A stretch of DNA of 60,326 bases from JAYEHK01 sp034659475 (GCA_034659475.1 JAYEHK010000024.1:1-60326); one strand, 5' to 3'. Shown: positions 18,173 to 26,287, counted from the stretch's first letter. Translations and numbers: made by a program. Notes: generated by a model from the letters alone, not told the origin.

Positions 18173-19051
18173 TTACAGAGCTCTCATATAATCAGGTCGA
18201 AGATATTTGCGATCGTTCTTGGCGATAATGTCATTAATCAGATCCAGCATCTTTTGTTTGTCATCAGGCAACCGTCCCTTTATCGGTAAATAGTTTGATG
18301 CATGATTACTGCGAAATTCCGTTCCCTGAACCTCAAGATCCTGAATAATCAATCGCATCTCATCAAGCACTTCAAAAGGCCCCGGCACTTCAAATTCTCC
18401 TCTTTCCATTCTGCGATAAAGTTCAGTATGAGGAACCAGCATAAGCGTAAGCGCACCCACATAATCAGGATTCATATCATTTAGGATCTTTGCCGTATTT
18501 TTTGCATGGTCTACTGCTTTTGGCGTTCTCCCTGCCAATCCCAGCAGAACCGTCACAGACAACAGGATACCCGCTCTGCGAATTTTTCGCCCTGCTTCCA
18601 CCATTTCATCATAGTCTACACCTTTACGAATATCCTTGAGCAGATCAGGATCACCCGTCTCTACCCCCAGATAAGCAATGGTCAGTCCAGCTGCTTTCAG
18701 TGCTGTTAACTCTGACATTTCCTTTTCCAAAATGGTATCCGGACTAGCATAGATCCCAACATGTTCAAGGCTGGGAAAGGTACTGTATAAAATATTCAAA
18801 ATTTCCAAAAGGTCAGCACAATCCATCGCCAGCGCATCTCCATCGGCTAGAAAGACTTTTTTTAGATCCCCATAATATTCACTGGCCATCCGAATATCCG
18901 TTTTGATATCTTCCATAGAACGAACATGATATTTTTTATCTTTATACATGGCACAAAACGTACATCTATTATGCGAACATCCAACCGTACACTGAAGGAT
19001 ATAGCTTCTTCCTTCACTTGGTGGTCTAAACACATTTCCTTCGTATCTCAC
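18173..19051 (-). CDS. Radical SAM protein of unknown function
   Basis: 292 residues. The cluster-binding cysteines are in CSHNRCTFC (C25-x4-C30-x2-C33), with one more residue than the common C-x3-C-x2-C spacing; this variant is usual in a COG1032-like Clostridial subgroup. An extra Cys at residue 21 precedes it. VETGDPDLLKDIRKG and GRKIRRAGILLSVTVLLG fit the TIM-barrel SAM-binding strands. The protein begins with MRYEGNVFRPPSE, typical of this subgroup. Substrate unknown; it probably cleaves S-adenosylmethionine with a [4Fe-4S] cluster in the cytoplasm. Confidence 0.85.
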   Translation of the reverse strand: MRYEGNVFRPPSEGRSYILQCTVGCSHNRCTFCAMYKDKKYHVRSMEDIKTDIRMASEYYGDLKKVFLADGDALAMDCADLLEILNILYSTFPSLEHVGIYASPDTILEKEMSELTALKAAGLTIAYLGVETGDPDLLKDIRKGVDYDEMVEAGRKIRRAGILLSVTVLLGLAGRTPKAVDHAKNTAKILNDMNPDYVGALTLMLVPHTELYRRMERGEFEVPGPFEVLDEMRLIIQDLEVQGTEFRSNHASNYLPIKGRLPDDKQKMLDLINDIIAKNDRKYLRPDYMRAL

Positions 19052-19155
19052 ATTCTTTACCTCCTTTATCTGTTCGTTTTCATTTTAAAAAAAGTTACCA
19101 GGTAAACCTTAACAAAATATAATTGTGCGAGATATGTTTAAGGAGGTTCATTATA

Positions 19156-19344
19156 TTGAGCAGAAGCAGAGGCATCATGTCAGAAAATCTAAAGTATGAG
19201 ATTGCCCGTGAACTCGGTGTTGACCAGATTGTTTCCAGTGAGGGATGGGGTGCCGTTAGTTCACGTGACTGCGGTAACATGGTTACGATGGCCATTCAAA
19301 TTGCCGAAAAGAACCTGCCCAACAGTAATCAGAATCTACGTTAA
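19156..19344 (+). CDS. Alpha/beta-type small acid-soluble spore protein (SASP)
   Basis: A 62-residue protein starting MSRSRGIMSENLKYEIARE, followed by ELGV, GWGAVSSRDCGNMV and MAIQIAEK. The LKYEIARELGV helix and the G.V..RDCGNMV segment match the DNA-binding SASP family, which coats and protects DNA in dormant spores. I start at TTG 19156, 9 nt after AGGAGG (19141-19146); the inner ATG would lose the conserved first helix. It should be made only in the forespore under SigG; the region upstream is AT-rich, but I cannot name a SigG site with confidence. A terminator follows closely, so it is monocistronic. Confidence 0.9.
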   Translation: MSRSRGIMSENLKYEIARELGVDQIVSSEGWGAVSSRDCGNMVTMAIQIAEKNLPNSNQNLR

Positions 19345-19351
19345 CTCGCAC

Positions 19352-19380
19352 AAACAGGGGAAATTTTCCCCTGTTTTTTT
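19352..19380 (+). terminator. Intrinsic terminator of the SASP gene
   Basis: A near-perfect 12-bp stem (AAACAGGGGAAA with TTTCCCCTGTTT) and a run of seven T begins 8 bp after the SASP stop codon. Confidence 0.88.
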
Positions 19381-19430
19381 GATTTTACTTTTCGCAGAGG
19401 TTCCACACTGTCATATCTAATTATAACTCA

Positions 19431-19877
19431 TTAAGATTCTTTGTCAGTTGTATTTCTTTTTGCGTTCATTTTATTTCCTTCAGCAGCCCGTTGAATGATT
19501 GCAAGAAAAATGCTGACCAGGAAGGAGATTAGAAAGTAACCAGCCCCTATGAGTATGCCGAGAATTGCAGTTACCCACAAGCCAGCAGCAACAGATAGAC
19601 CTTCTGTTTGATGATCCTTATTAATCCAGATCAACCCTGAGACCAGAAATCCCAGAGCAGAAACAACCTGGGCCGAAATTCGGCCCGGGTCACTTACCCA
19701 AGGAATTGAAAGACTGGTTGAAAATTCAATTGAAATAATGGTTACAAGAGCTGATCCCATACAGATCATGAAAAATACTCTTCCAGTAGGTATTTTCTTA
19801 TCTGTTTTAAATGACAGACCAATCAAAAGACCCAGGAGCCCGGCGGCAAAGATTCGAGTTAGGATATAAATCATCAT
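19431..19877 (-). CDS. MgtC/SapB-family membrane protein
   Basis: 148 residues with four to five membrane helices and the MgtC signature: ARIFAAGLLGLLIGL, PGRISAQVVSALGFLVSG and the GLSVAAGLWVTAILGILIG helix. It lacks the C-terminal ACT-like domain seen in the second MgtC homologue (42554-43219). MgtC proteins affect magnesium adaptation, membrane potential and virulence in other bacteria; here the role is not known. Its ATG overlaps the guaB stop by 4 bp (ATGA), so it is probably translated with guaB, an odd pairing. Confidence 0.85.
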   Translation of the reverse strand: MMIYILTRIFAAGLLGLLIGLSFKTDKKIPTGRVFFMICMGSALVTIISIEFSTSLSIPWVSDPGRISAQVVSALGFLVSGLIWINKDHQTEGLSVAAGLWVTAILGILIGAGYFLISFLVSIFLAIIQRAAEGNKMNAKRNTTDKES

Positions 19878-21328
19878 TGCACCTGATAGTTCGGAGCCTC
19901 TTTCGTAATAAACACATCGTGAGGATGACTTTCAGACAATCCCGCATTGGTAATGCGAATAAAACGTGTTTTTGTTTTCATCTCATCAATCGTAGCTACG
20001 CCACAATAGCCCATACCTGCACGGAGTCCACCTGCCAATTGAAAGATGGTTTCGGATACAGAGCCTTTATAGGGAGTACGTCCTTCAATTCCCTCCGGAA
20101 CCAATTTTTGCGCTCCCTCTTGAAAGTAACGGTCAGAACTGCCTTCTGCCATTGCTCCCATAGAACCCATTCCCCGATACACCTTATAACGTCTGCCCTG
20201 AAGCATAACCTCTTCACCAGGACTTTCATCGGTTCCGGCTAACAGGTTTCCTAGCATGACAATATCGGCACCAGCAGCAATTGCTTTGGCAATATCTCCA
20301 GAATACTTAATTCCGCCATCAGCAATAATAGGAATGTTATATTTATGGGCTACTTCTGCACAATCAACCACAGCTGTAATCTGCGGTACCCCAATTCCAG
20401 CTACAACCCTGGTGGTACAGATAGAACCAGGTCCAATGCCAACTTTCACTGCGTCAGCTCCTGCCTCAATAAGTGCCCTGGTTGCTTCGCCAGTAGCCAC
20501 ATTACCTGCCACAAGGTTAACTTCAGGAAAGGTTTTCTTAATCGCGCGAACCATCTGCAGTACGCCTTCAGAATGCGCATGGGCTGTATCAATAACAAGG
20601 ATATCCACGCCAGCATCTTTTAAAGCCTGAACCCGCTCCAGGGTATTCTGTGCAATGCCAACCGCAGCACCCACAATGAGTCGTCCGCGTAAATCTTTAG
20701 CTGCATTCGGGTACTTCTGAGTTTTTTCGATATCCTTTATGGTAATTAATCCCTTTAAGTTAAATTCATCATCAACTAGCGGAAGTTTTTCAATTTTGTA
20801 CTTTCTTAGAAGTTGCATCGCATCTTCCATCGTCGTTCCAACCGGTGCTGTAACAAGTTTTTCGCTGGTCATCACATTGCGAATCTCCTGATCAAATTCT
20901 GTTTCAAAACGAAGATCACGGTTGGTAATGATCCCCACTAATTTGGTTCCTTCTGTGATTGGAACACCTGAAATATGATAATGTTCCATGATTTCAAGCG
21001 CCTGACGAATTTTGTGATCAGGGGATAAATAAAAAGGATCAGTAATAATTCCATGTTCAGAGCGTTTTACGCGATCCACCATTTTAGCCTGTTCCTCAAT
21101 GGACATATTTTTGTGTATTATCCCTATTCCACCTTCACGAGCCATGGCTATGGCCATGCGAGCTTCTGTCACTGTATCCATACCTGCACTCATAATGGGT
21201 ATTTCCAAGCGAACATTTTTGGTTAATTGGGAAGATGTATCCACATCCTTAGGGATCACTTCAGAGTGACCTGGTATAAGAAGAACATCATCAAAGGTGA
21301 GACCTTCTTTGCTAAATTTATCTGTCAT
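19874..21328 (-). CDS. guaB: Inosine-5'-monophosphate dehydrogenase
   Basis: 484 residues; oxidises IMP to XMP with NAD+, the committed step to GMP. The catalytic barrel holds GIGPGSICTTR with Cys304, the IIADGGIKYSGD substrate loop and the YRGMGSMGAM flap. Two CBS domains are inserted at residues ~95-205 (TDPFYLSPDHKI and MTSEKLVTAPVG). The N-terminal GLTFDDVLLIPG is typical. Length is normal. The gene is followed directly by an overlapping mgtC-like gene and preceded by a likely promoter at 21359-21387. No purine riboswitch fits in the short leader. Confidence 0.97.
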   Translation of the reverse strand: MTDKFSKEGLTFDDVLLIPGHSEVIPKDVDTSSQLTKNVRLEIPIMSAGMDTVTEARMAIAMAREGGIGIIHKNMSIEEQAKMVDRVKRSEHGIITDPFYLSPDHKIRQALEIMEHYHISGVPITEGTKLVGIITNRDLRFETEFDQEIRNVMTSEKLVTAPVGTTMEDAMQLLRKYKIEKLPLVDDEFNLKGLITIKDIEKTQKYPNAAKDLRGRLIVGAAVGIAQNTLERVQALKDAGVDILVIDTAHAHSEGVLQMVRAIKKTFPEVNLVAGNVATGEATRALIEAGADAVKVGIGPGSICTTRVVAGIGVPQITAVVDCAEVAHKYNIPIIADGGIKYSGDIAKAIAAGADIVMLGNLLAGTDESPGEEVMLQGRRYKVYRGMGSMGAMAEGSSDRYFQEGAQKLVPEGIEGRTPYKGSVSETIFQLAGGLRAGMGYCGVATIDEMKTKTRFIRITNAGLSESHPHDVFITKEAPNYQVQ

Positions 21329-21358
21329 GTACTCTGGCCTCCTTTAGAAATTTAAACT

Positions 21359-21387
21359 ATCTTATACCATTACTGGAGTTTTTTCAA
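21359..21387 (-). promoter_or_regulatory. Candidate guaB promoter
   Basis: On the minus strand a TTGAAA box (21387-21382) and TAAGAT (21364-21359) are 17 bp apart. Transcription would start about 25 nt before the guaB start, leaving a short leader with AGGAGG. Found by eye, moderate match. Confidence 0.45.
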
Positions 21388-21432
21388 GATGATTCAGCTC
21401 AGTGACTGGGATTTATCCTTCTTTTACTGTCT

Positions 21433-21669
21433 TTAATCACCACCAATAACCGAGCTGATCCCATATTTCAAAAAATATTCTTCCAGACTCTCAATGGTTT
21501 CATTTTGAACCTGAAACTGTTTAGCCATTTCGTCTATGCTCTTATTTTCTTTCATGCAATCAATAAAAGCATCAAAATTAATACCCGCTTCCGAGGTTAA
21601 TTCCTGTAACGACTGCGTACGACTCCACGGGGGTGTAAAAGACTGCTCTTCCGGTTTACTAAATTCCAT
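21433..21669 (-). CDS. Small helix-turn-helix-like protein
   Basis: 78 residues, mostly helical. The part from residue ~27 (EAGINFDAFIDCMKEN) through KSIDEMAKQFQVQNETIESLEEYFL looks like a helix-turn-helix of the kind found in sigma-factor region 4 or small regulators. I do not recognise a named family. A good GGAGG lies before its ATG. It stands alone between the guaB promoter region and a repeat-rich gap, so it could regulate a neighbour or be an orphan. Function unknown. Confidence 0.6.
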   Translation of the reverse strand: MEFSKPEEQSFTPPWSRTQSLQELTSEAGINFDAFIDCMKENKSIDEMAKQFQVQNETIESLEEYFLKYGISSVIGGD

Positions 21670-21762
21670 ATTAAATCTACCTCCATTTTTATAGAATCAT
21701 TAATCTCTAACACTTAGTATTTAACTGCGAACCAAAGTCTATTCTTTTACTTAAAAATATGG

Positions 21763-21960
21763 TTAATACGAAAATAGGTTGAGTATAAGCGGAATTATTA
21801 GTTGGAAAGTTGGTTAGTTGGACAGTTGGAACGTTGAAGTAGGTTAGTACGAAAACAGACACGGATAACACGGATTTAACGGATTGACACGGATTTTTTT
21901 GTAAGTGGTCAGGGGTCAGGGCAATGCTTGGCGCATAGCACCTGACCCCTCACCCCTCAC
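21763..21960 (+). repeat. Mosaic intergenic repeat, copy 1
   Basis: Module A (21763-21857) contains GTTGAG.ATAAGCGGAATTA and GGAACGTTGAAGT; it is also present, inverted, at 54347-54420. Within copy 1 the AGTTGG unit is multiplied. A short insert made of repeated ACGGAT (21863-21895) follows, then module B: GTAAG at 21901, then a perfect 10-bp stem AGGGGTCAGG (21911-21920) / CCTGACCCCT (21941-21950) around a 20-nt loop containing GGCGCATAGC. Module B is repeated, inverted, at 54155-54235. The same order of A then B in both copies, with a different filler between them, marks a composite element. Confidence 0.7.
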
Positions 21961-22027
21961 CCCTCACCCCTCACCCCTCACCCCTCACCCCTAACCCCTC
22001 ACCCCTAACCCCTCACCCCTAACCCCT
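21944..22027 (+). repeat. Tandem 7-bp repeat (TCACCCC)
   Basis: About eleven copies of the unit TCACCCC, with some copies reading TAACCCC, run without spacers. They grow out of the right arm of the module B hairpin. Such short G/C-skewed arrays expand by slippage and are often variable between strains. Confidence 0.9.
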
Positions 22028-22046
22028 TACTCCTTACTCCTCAACT

Positions 22047-22340
22047 ATTTTCATCGGTGGTTGTGTCGTGCAGACATGGAGGGTTAGTAAGTAAATAGCA
22101 TCTCGGGGCTGAAGGCTTAAGGTTAGCGCAGGGGGGTAAAGGCGAAAGAGAACGATTGAAAATCAGCTCTCCTTGCCCAAGCACCCAGAGCATCTCCTAT
22201 CCAACTCGTATGTAAAACATGAGACCGGACGCAAGCGTTCTTAAGCCTTCAGCCCCTGGCATCACATTACACCTAACCCCTTGCCCATTTTCATAGGTAG
22301 TTGCGTGTGCTCATTGAGTATAGCTCGTGGTCATGGGTGG
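22047..22340. repeat. Module C repeats (two copies) flanking the inverted-repeat cassette
   Basis: A sequence beginning ATTTTCAT.GGT.GTT occurs at 22047-22070 (short copy) and 22287-22340 (long copy, continuing GTGTGCT..TTGAGTAT.GC). A third copy is on the minus strand at about 27239-27291 with clear similarity over some 50 bp. It is dispersed between genes and does not encode protein. In this gap (21670-22381) I see no gene. Confidence 0.65.
22105..22256. repeat. 152-bp inverted-repeat cassette, possible structured RNA or small mobile element
   Basis: A perfect 17-bp inverted repeat, GGGGCTGAAGGCTTAAG at 22105-22121 and its complement at 22240-22256, closes a 118-nt interior. The interior has its own small hairpins: GATT-GAA-AATC (22154-22164) nested in AGAG/CTCT (22147-22150, 22167-22170) and GGC/GCC, and ATGT-AAA-ACAT (22210-22220) flanked by CTC/GAG. 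This is a closed multi-branch fold. No open frame fills it and no target-site duplication is evident. It could be a folded noncoding RNA or a nonautonomous element. No known RNA family was recognised. Confidence 0.5.
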
Positions 22341-22350
22341 TTGAACATAC

Positions 22351-22373
22351 AAAAACCGCGCTTGTGCGCGGTT
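22351..22373 (-). terminator. Intrinsic terminator of the ymxH-dut operon
   Basis: On the minus strand an 8-bp perfect stem (AACCGCGC, loop of 4, GCGCGGTT) is followed by TTTTTG. It lies 8 bp after the ymxH stop and closes the long minus-strand run that ends there. Confidence 0.85.
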
Positions 22374-22381
22374 GATATGTA

Positions 22382-22651
22382 TTACATGGAGTGATTTTTT
22401 AGTCTCATATGCGTATTGTCAACATCCACGACAATGACTTCGCGTCCGATTTTTTTGACAGCCTCCCATGGAATAACCAAGTGTTGCCGATCCGCCCAAA
22501 AGTTTAACATGTTCCCCTTGTTGGGTAGAATAATGGAAACAATCTGCCCGGTTTCATGATCAACAACCATATCAGATTCACCCACGGTTCCCATTCGCAT
22601 GCCATCATAAATATTCACCATTTCTTTGCCGATTAATTCATTTAGTCGCAC
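22382..22651 (-). CDS. YlmC/YmxH-family PRC-barrel protein
   Basis: 89 residues with the compact PRC-barrel seen in the YlmC/YmxH family: LNELIGKEMVNIYDGMRMG, SDMVVDHETGQI and VIPWEAVKKIGREVIVVD. B. subtilis ymxH lies next to the M16 peptidase gene and is linked to sporulation; its molecular role is unknown. Last gene of the run, 14 bp after dut, with a terminator behind it. The start appears to be GTG, with GGGGGG upstream. Confidence 0.85.
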   Translation of the reverse strand: MRLNELIGKEMVNIYDGMRMGTVGESDMVVDHETGQIVSIILPNKGNMLNFWADRQHLVIPWEAVKKIGREVIVVDVDNTHMRLKNHSM

Positions 22652-22665
22652 CTTACCCCCCCTGT

Positions 22666-23106
22666 CTATACACCCGTATGCCCAAACCCTCCTTCGCCTC
22701 GATCCGTTTCATTCAGTTTTTCAACCAATGTAAATTCAACCTTTTCGATGCGAGAAAAAATCATTTGCGCAATTCTTTCGCCTCTTTTTAATATATACTC
22801 TTTGTCCCCCAGATTTATAACAATGACCTTTATTTCCCCGCGATAATCCGAATCAATGGTTCCAGGTGTATTCAGCAGTGTGAGGCCATGTTTGATCGCC
22901 AATCCGCTCCTCGGCCTAATTTGCGCCTCCACATCCTGGGGAAGCGCCATGGCTATCCCCGTCGGAACCAGCACTCGTCCCATCACAGGTATGTGAAGGT
23001 CTTCGTCATTAGCTGCATAGAGATCAACGCCTGCCGCACCACTGGTCATATACTCAGGAAGCGGCAAATCAAAGGAATGCATGCGCTGTATATAAACCTT
23101 CATCAT
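22666..23106 (-). CDS. dut: dUTP diphosphatase (trimeric dUTPase)
   Basis: 146 residues; splits dUTP into dUMP and pyrophosphate, keeping uracil out of DNA. All five trimeric dUTPase motifs are visible: AAGVDLYA (I), RPRSGLAIKHG (II), GTIDSDYRGEI (III), RGERIAQMIF (IV) and the C-terminal RGEGGFGHTG (V). Its start overlaps the M16 peptidase stop by 4 bp. In B. subtilis this place holds no dut, so the insertion is characteristic of Clostridia. Confident. Confidence 0.97.
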   Translation of the reverse strand: MMKVYIQRMHSFDLPLPEYMTSGAAGVDLYAANDEDLHIPVMGRVLVPTGIAMALPQDVEAQIRPRSGLAIKHGLTLLNTPGTIDSDYRGEIKVIVINLGDKEYILKRGERIAQMIFSRIEKVEFTLVEKLNETDRGEGGFGHTGV

Positions 23107-24377
23107 CTATTCCCCCACCACTTCTGAAATGCCTGTTCAACCACAGGCATGTGCTGCCCATCCCCTATTGCTGCCATAGAAAAATTCCCAGGTTGCAGAA
23201 TTCGTTTGATATACGTGTGTACCTTCTCCAGATCTACAGCATAAATCTTCTCCATCACCTCTTCGGGGGTAACGATCTCATCGTACATCAATATCCCCCT
23301 CCCGAGTCGGTTCATTCTGTTCATCACACTTTCAAGACCTAAAAATACGCTGGATTTCATGAGTTTCTTGGTTCGATTCAGTTCATCCTCAAATATGCCC
23401 TGTTTCAGCAACACTTCCAGCTGCGTATAAAGCGCCTCAAAGAACTTATCTACTTTTCCAGGACCCGTTCCAATAAAAATGCCCAATAATCCTGTATCAG
23501 AATAACTGGTTGCAGAAGAAAATACAGAATAAGCCAGCCCTAGTTCTTCACGCAAACTTTGAAATAAACGAGAGCTTATGCCCCCTCCCAATATGGTATT
23601 AAAAACATTCTGCGTATATCTGTCTTCATCAAAATAACTAATACCGGGAACCGCTAAACAAATTTGCACCTGTTCAATCTCTTTGGAAACTGTACTGATA
23701 AAAGGAGTCACGTGTTCGGGTTTAGTTTTTACAAACTCCAAAGGTGATTGCTTTTGCTTTTCCATAATGCCGTTAATTTCGTCATATAATTGCTGGGGAT
23801 TTATATTGCCCGCAATAGCAATAACCATATTCGACGGAATATAATGCCTGTTATAAAACCCAAATAAGTCGTCTCGACTCATTCCCCCCAGGCTATCAAC
23901 CGTTCCCAGAATTGGACTCCCCATACTATTACCCTGCCAAAATTTTTGGGCAAAAACATCATGAATGAGTTCATCAGGAGAATCTTCATACATACCAATC
24001 TCTTCATAAACGACTTCACGTTCCGTGTTAAAATCCTTTTCAGCAAAAGATGCATTAAATAGCATATCAAAAATGATGTCCACAGCAGAATGGATGTCCT
24101 CATCCAATGTACGAGCATAAACACAGGTATATTCTTTTGCGGTGTAGGCATTTAATTGTCCGCCCATACTTTCGAAACTCTCTGCAATATTCCGAGCTGT
24201 GCGAGTTGATGTTCCTTTGAAAAGCATATGTTCAATAAAATGACTGGCACCTGCCATGGCCCCATCCTCGTTTCTCGACCCAACATTAATATAGGCTCCA
24301 ATGGCTGCTGATCGCAGATGGGGAATATCCTCAATCACTAATTTGGCTCCACTGTTTAAAGTCCATGTATTGATCAC
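23103..24377 (-). CDS. M16 (pitrilysin-type) zinc peptidase, YmxG/MlpA-like
   Basis: A 424-residue M16B peptidase. The inverted zinc motif HFIEH lies near residue 45 and the distal Glu is in the ENFEFS-like helix (AESFESMGGQL..TAKEYTC). I start at GTG 24377, 8 nt after GGAGG; a longer TTG-started frame would overlap dacF. The gene order ylxY, dacF, M16, ymxH, dut parallels the B. subtilis ylxY-mlpA(ymxG)-ymxH order. MlpA-type proteins are cytosolic processing peptidases; the substrate here is unknown. Both M16 halves are kept in one chain. Confidence 0.9.
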   Translation of the reverse strand: MINTWTLNSGAKLVIEDIPHLRSAAIGAYINVGSRNEDGAMAGASHFIEHMLFKGTSTRTARNIAESFESMGGQLNAYTAKEYTCVYARTLDEDIHSAVDIIFDMLFNASFAEKDFNTEREVVYEEIGMYEDSPDELIHDVFAQKFWQGNSMGSPILGTVDSLGGMSRDDLFGFYNRHYIPSNMVIAIAGNINPQQLYDEINGIMEKQKQSPLEFVKTKPEHVTPFISTVSKEIEQVQICLAVPGISYFDEDRYTQNVFNTILGGGISSRLFQSLREELGLAYSVFSSATSYSDTGLLGIFIGTGPGKVDKFFEALYTQLEVLLKQGIFEDELNRTKKLMKSSVFLGLESVMNRMNRLGRGILMYDEIVTPEEVMEKIYAVDLEKVHTYIKRILQPGNFSMAAIGDGQHMPVVEQAFQKWWGNR

Positions 24378-24424
24378 AATCTTTACCTCCAATATTTGTA
24401 CATTCTCTTTTACTTCTTTATGGA

Positions 24425-25552
24425 TCAAAATTTCCCTTTAATTATCTTTTTAAAACCCTTCTTTACAAGTCCGGGTTCCTGCTCTACAGAATACAAACAT
24501 ACCAGATCAATGGTTTGGTGATACCTTCCCCCGACGAAAAAATGCATCTTTCCTACCTTGTCTCCTTGTTTGATTGGTGCCTTTAACGCATACTGGATGT
24601 TTACCATTTTTTGAAGATCAGGTCTATCATTCCCTGTCCTTATTATAATATCCTCTGAAGGTCCCACATCAACAAAACTTTGTTTACCGTTTTCCAACTT
24701 AATACTTTTAAACACCGTTCCCATTTCAACAACCCTCTGCAAAGAAGTGTTCTTAAACCCATAATCGAATAGACGGACACAATCAGCATTACGATTTGCT
24801 GAACGAAGTGAAACTGCGATTAAATTACTTCCGTTACGAGTAGCAGAAGCAACCAAACACTTACCTGATGCATTCGCTGTTCCTGTCTTGATGCCATTCG
24901 CTCCAGGGTAACTTCTTAAAAGTGAATTGGTATTATTAATAATCATAGGCTCTCGGTACCCAGGATGTTGAAATCCGACCTCTGTCCTGCCTACCATTTC
25001 TTTAATGTAGGGTTTCCGGAGCGCATAGATACCAATCTGAGCAAGATCACCTGCTGTACTATAGTGGTCGTTGTTTGGCAGTCCAGATGCGTTTTTAAAT
25101 CTTGTGTTAACAGCACCTAAAGAAAAGGCCTTCGTTGACATTAACGAGGCGAAAAACGCTTCATCTCCGGCAATATATTCAGCAATCACAACGGCTGCAT
25201 CATTCGATGAACGAACCAGAGCAACCTTAAGGAGTTCGCTCATCGAAATTTCCTGTCCCTCTCGGAGCCCGATGGTATACTCCGGAGTATGATCCGCATT
25301 CTCGCTAACAACAGCAATTTCATCAAGTCCGCAGTACTCTACCGCAAGAATCGCGGTCATCATCTTAGTTGTACTGGCAACGGGACGTTTCACATCAGCA
25401 TTCTTTGCCAGAATTGTCTGACCTGTATCCTGATCGACCAGACAATAATACTGCGAATGCATTGGGGGTAGTTCTGCCTGAAGACTCTGTGGACACAGCA
25501 TCAGGCCAACCATTGCTAGAAACATCATACAAACGCATTTGAATATTCTCAT
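24425..25552 (-). CDS. dacF: D-alanyl-D-alanine carboxypeptidase, DacF-like
   Basis: 375 residues, S11 family. A signal peptide (res 1-26, ending QSLQA) sends it out of the cell. Active-site Ser60 is in STTK (60-63), SSN is at 115-117 and KTG begins at residue 222. The C-terminal beta domain ends in KKGFKKIIKGKF, an amphipathic tail that may hold it to the membrane. It removes the terminal D-Ala from peptidoglycan stem peptides. DacF in B. subtilis shapes spore cortex; the location next to ylxY supports a sporulation role, but expression is not shown. Confidence 0.92.
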   Translation of the reverse strand: MRIFKCVCMMFLAMVGLMLCPQSLQAELPPMHSQYYCLVDQDTGQTILAKNADVKRPVASTTKMMTAILAVEYCGLDEIAVVSENADHTPEYTIGLREGQEISMSELLKVALVRSSNDAAVVIAEYIAGDEAFFASLMSTKAFSLGAVNTRFKNASGLPNNDHYSTAGDLAQIGIYALRKPYIKEMVGRTEVGFQHPGYREPMIINNTNSLLRSYPGANGIKTGTANASGKCLVASATRNGSNLIAVSLRSANRNADCVRLFDYGFKNTSLQRVVEMGTVFKSIKLENGKQSFVDVGPSEDIIIRTGNDRPDLQKMVNIQYALKAPIKQGDKVGKMHFFVGGRYHQTIDLVCLYSVEQEPGLVKKGFKKIIKGKF

Positions 25553-26286
25553 TTGTTCTCTGTTTTCTCCATAATGATTTTTTCAATGGATACCATCTGA
25601 TAATTTTCCGCTTTTAGTTGCTTAAGTAGTTCTGGCAGTGCTTTCACAGTTGGATCGGTAGGGTGCATTAAGATAATGGCATCATTGTGTACTCTCTTCA
25701 TCACTCTATCAACAATAACCTCGGGAGAAGGTCTCTGCCAATCTATGGTATCAACGCTCCACATGATAAATCGATATTCCATTCCTGTAACGGTTTTAAC
25801 CAAGTTATCATTATGTTCCCCGTAAGGCGATGCAAAATACGAGGTTTTTTCTCCGGTTGCCTCTTTGATGATTTCATCTGCCATTTTTATCTGCTGCCCT
25901 ACCTCATCTGCACCTAATTGATTGAAATGAAGATGTTTATATCCATGGTTTTGAATGCTATGTCCCGCATCCTTCATTCTTTTTAACAATTCCTGGTTTT
26001 TTTCTGCCCATTTCCCGGTGACAAAAAAAGTCACTTCAGCATCATTCTTTTTAAACGCTTCCAGCATGGCTGGAATAAATTCCTCACCCCAATCCACATT
26101 GACTGTGATGCTGACCGCTTTCTCACCTGTATTTCCCTGGTATATAGGACTCCCACTCACATCAGAAGCAATAATTACTTCCTCTGTAGCGATCATCGAT
26201 TGACCAAAATAAACAATACCACAGCATAAAAGAATCCCGAACCCCATTACCATTAAGAACCGTCTGGTAATAATATAGACCTTCAT
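25549..26286 (-). CDS. ylxY: YlxY-type polysaccharide deacetylase
   Basis: 245 residues with an N-terminal signal anchor (res ~12-28) and a NodB-like deacetylase domain: ISITVNVDWGEEF (metal Asp), TFFVTGKWAEK, and the metal His pair in IQNHGYKHLHF. The position between pnp/vanW-like and dacF matches B. subtilis ylxY, a spore-associated deacetylase-like protein. Note NVDWGE where classical enzymes read TFDDGP; the second Asp is replaced by Trp, so activity may be weak or lost, as reported for the YlxY group. I choose ATG 26286, 6 nt after GGAGAGG. Overlaps the dacF start by 4 bp. Confidence 0.85.
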   Translation of the reverse strand: MKVYIITRRFLMVMGFGILLCCGIVYFGQSMIATEEVIIASDVSGSPIYQGNTGEKAVSITVNVDWGEEFIPAMLEAFKKNDAEVTFFVTGKWAEKNQELLKRMKDAGHSIQNHGYKHLHFNQLGADEVGQQIKMADEIIKEATGEKTSYFASPYGEHNDNLVKTVTGMEYRFIMWSVDTIDWQRPSPEVIVDRVMKRVHNDAIILMHPTDPTVKALPELLKQLKAENYQMVSIEKIIMEKTENK

Positions 26287-26287
26287 T

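Noticed and set aside
21329..21432. Purine riboswitch before guaB
   Set aside because: The leader after the likely promoter is only about 25 nt and has no aptamer-like conserved core.
21944..22027. TCACCCC array as a CRISPR
   Set aside because: The 7-bp units are directly adjacent with no spacers; no cas gene is near.
22105..22256. Integron attC site
   Set aside because: The arms lack the RYYYAAC/GTTRRRY core in the required places and no integrase is present.
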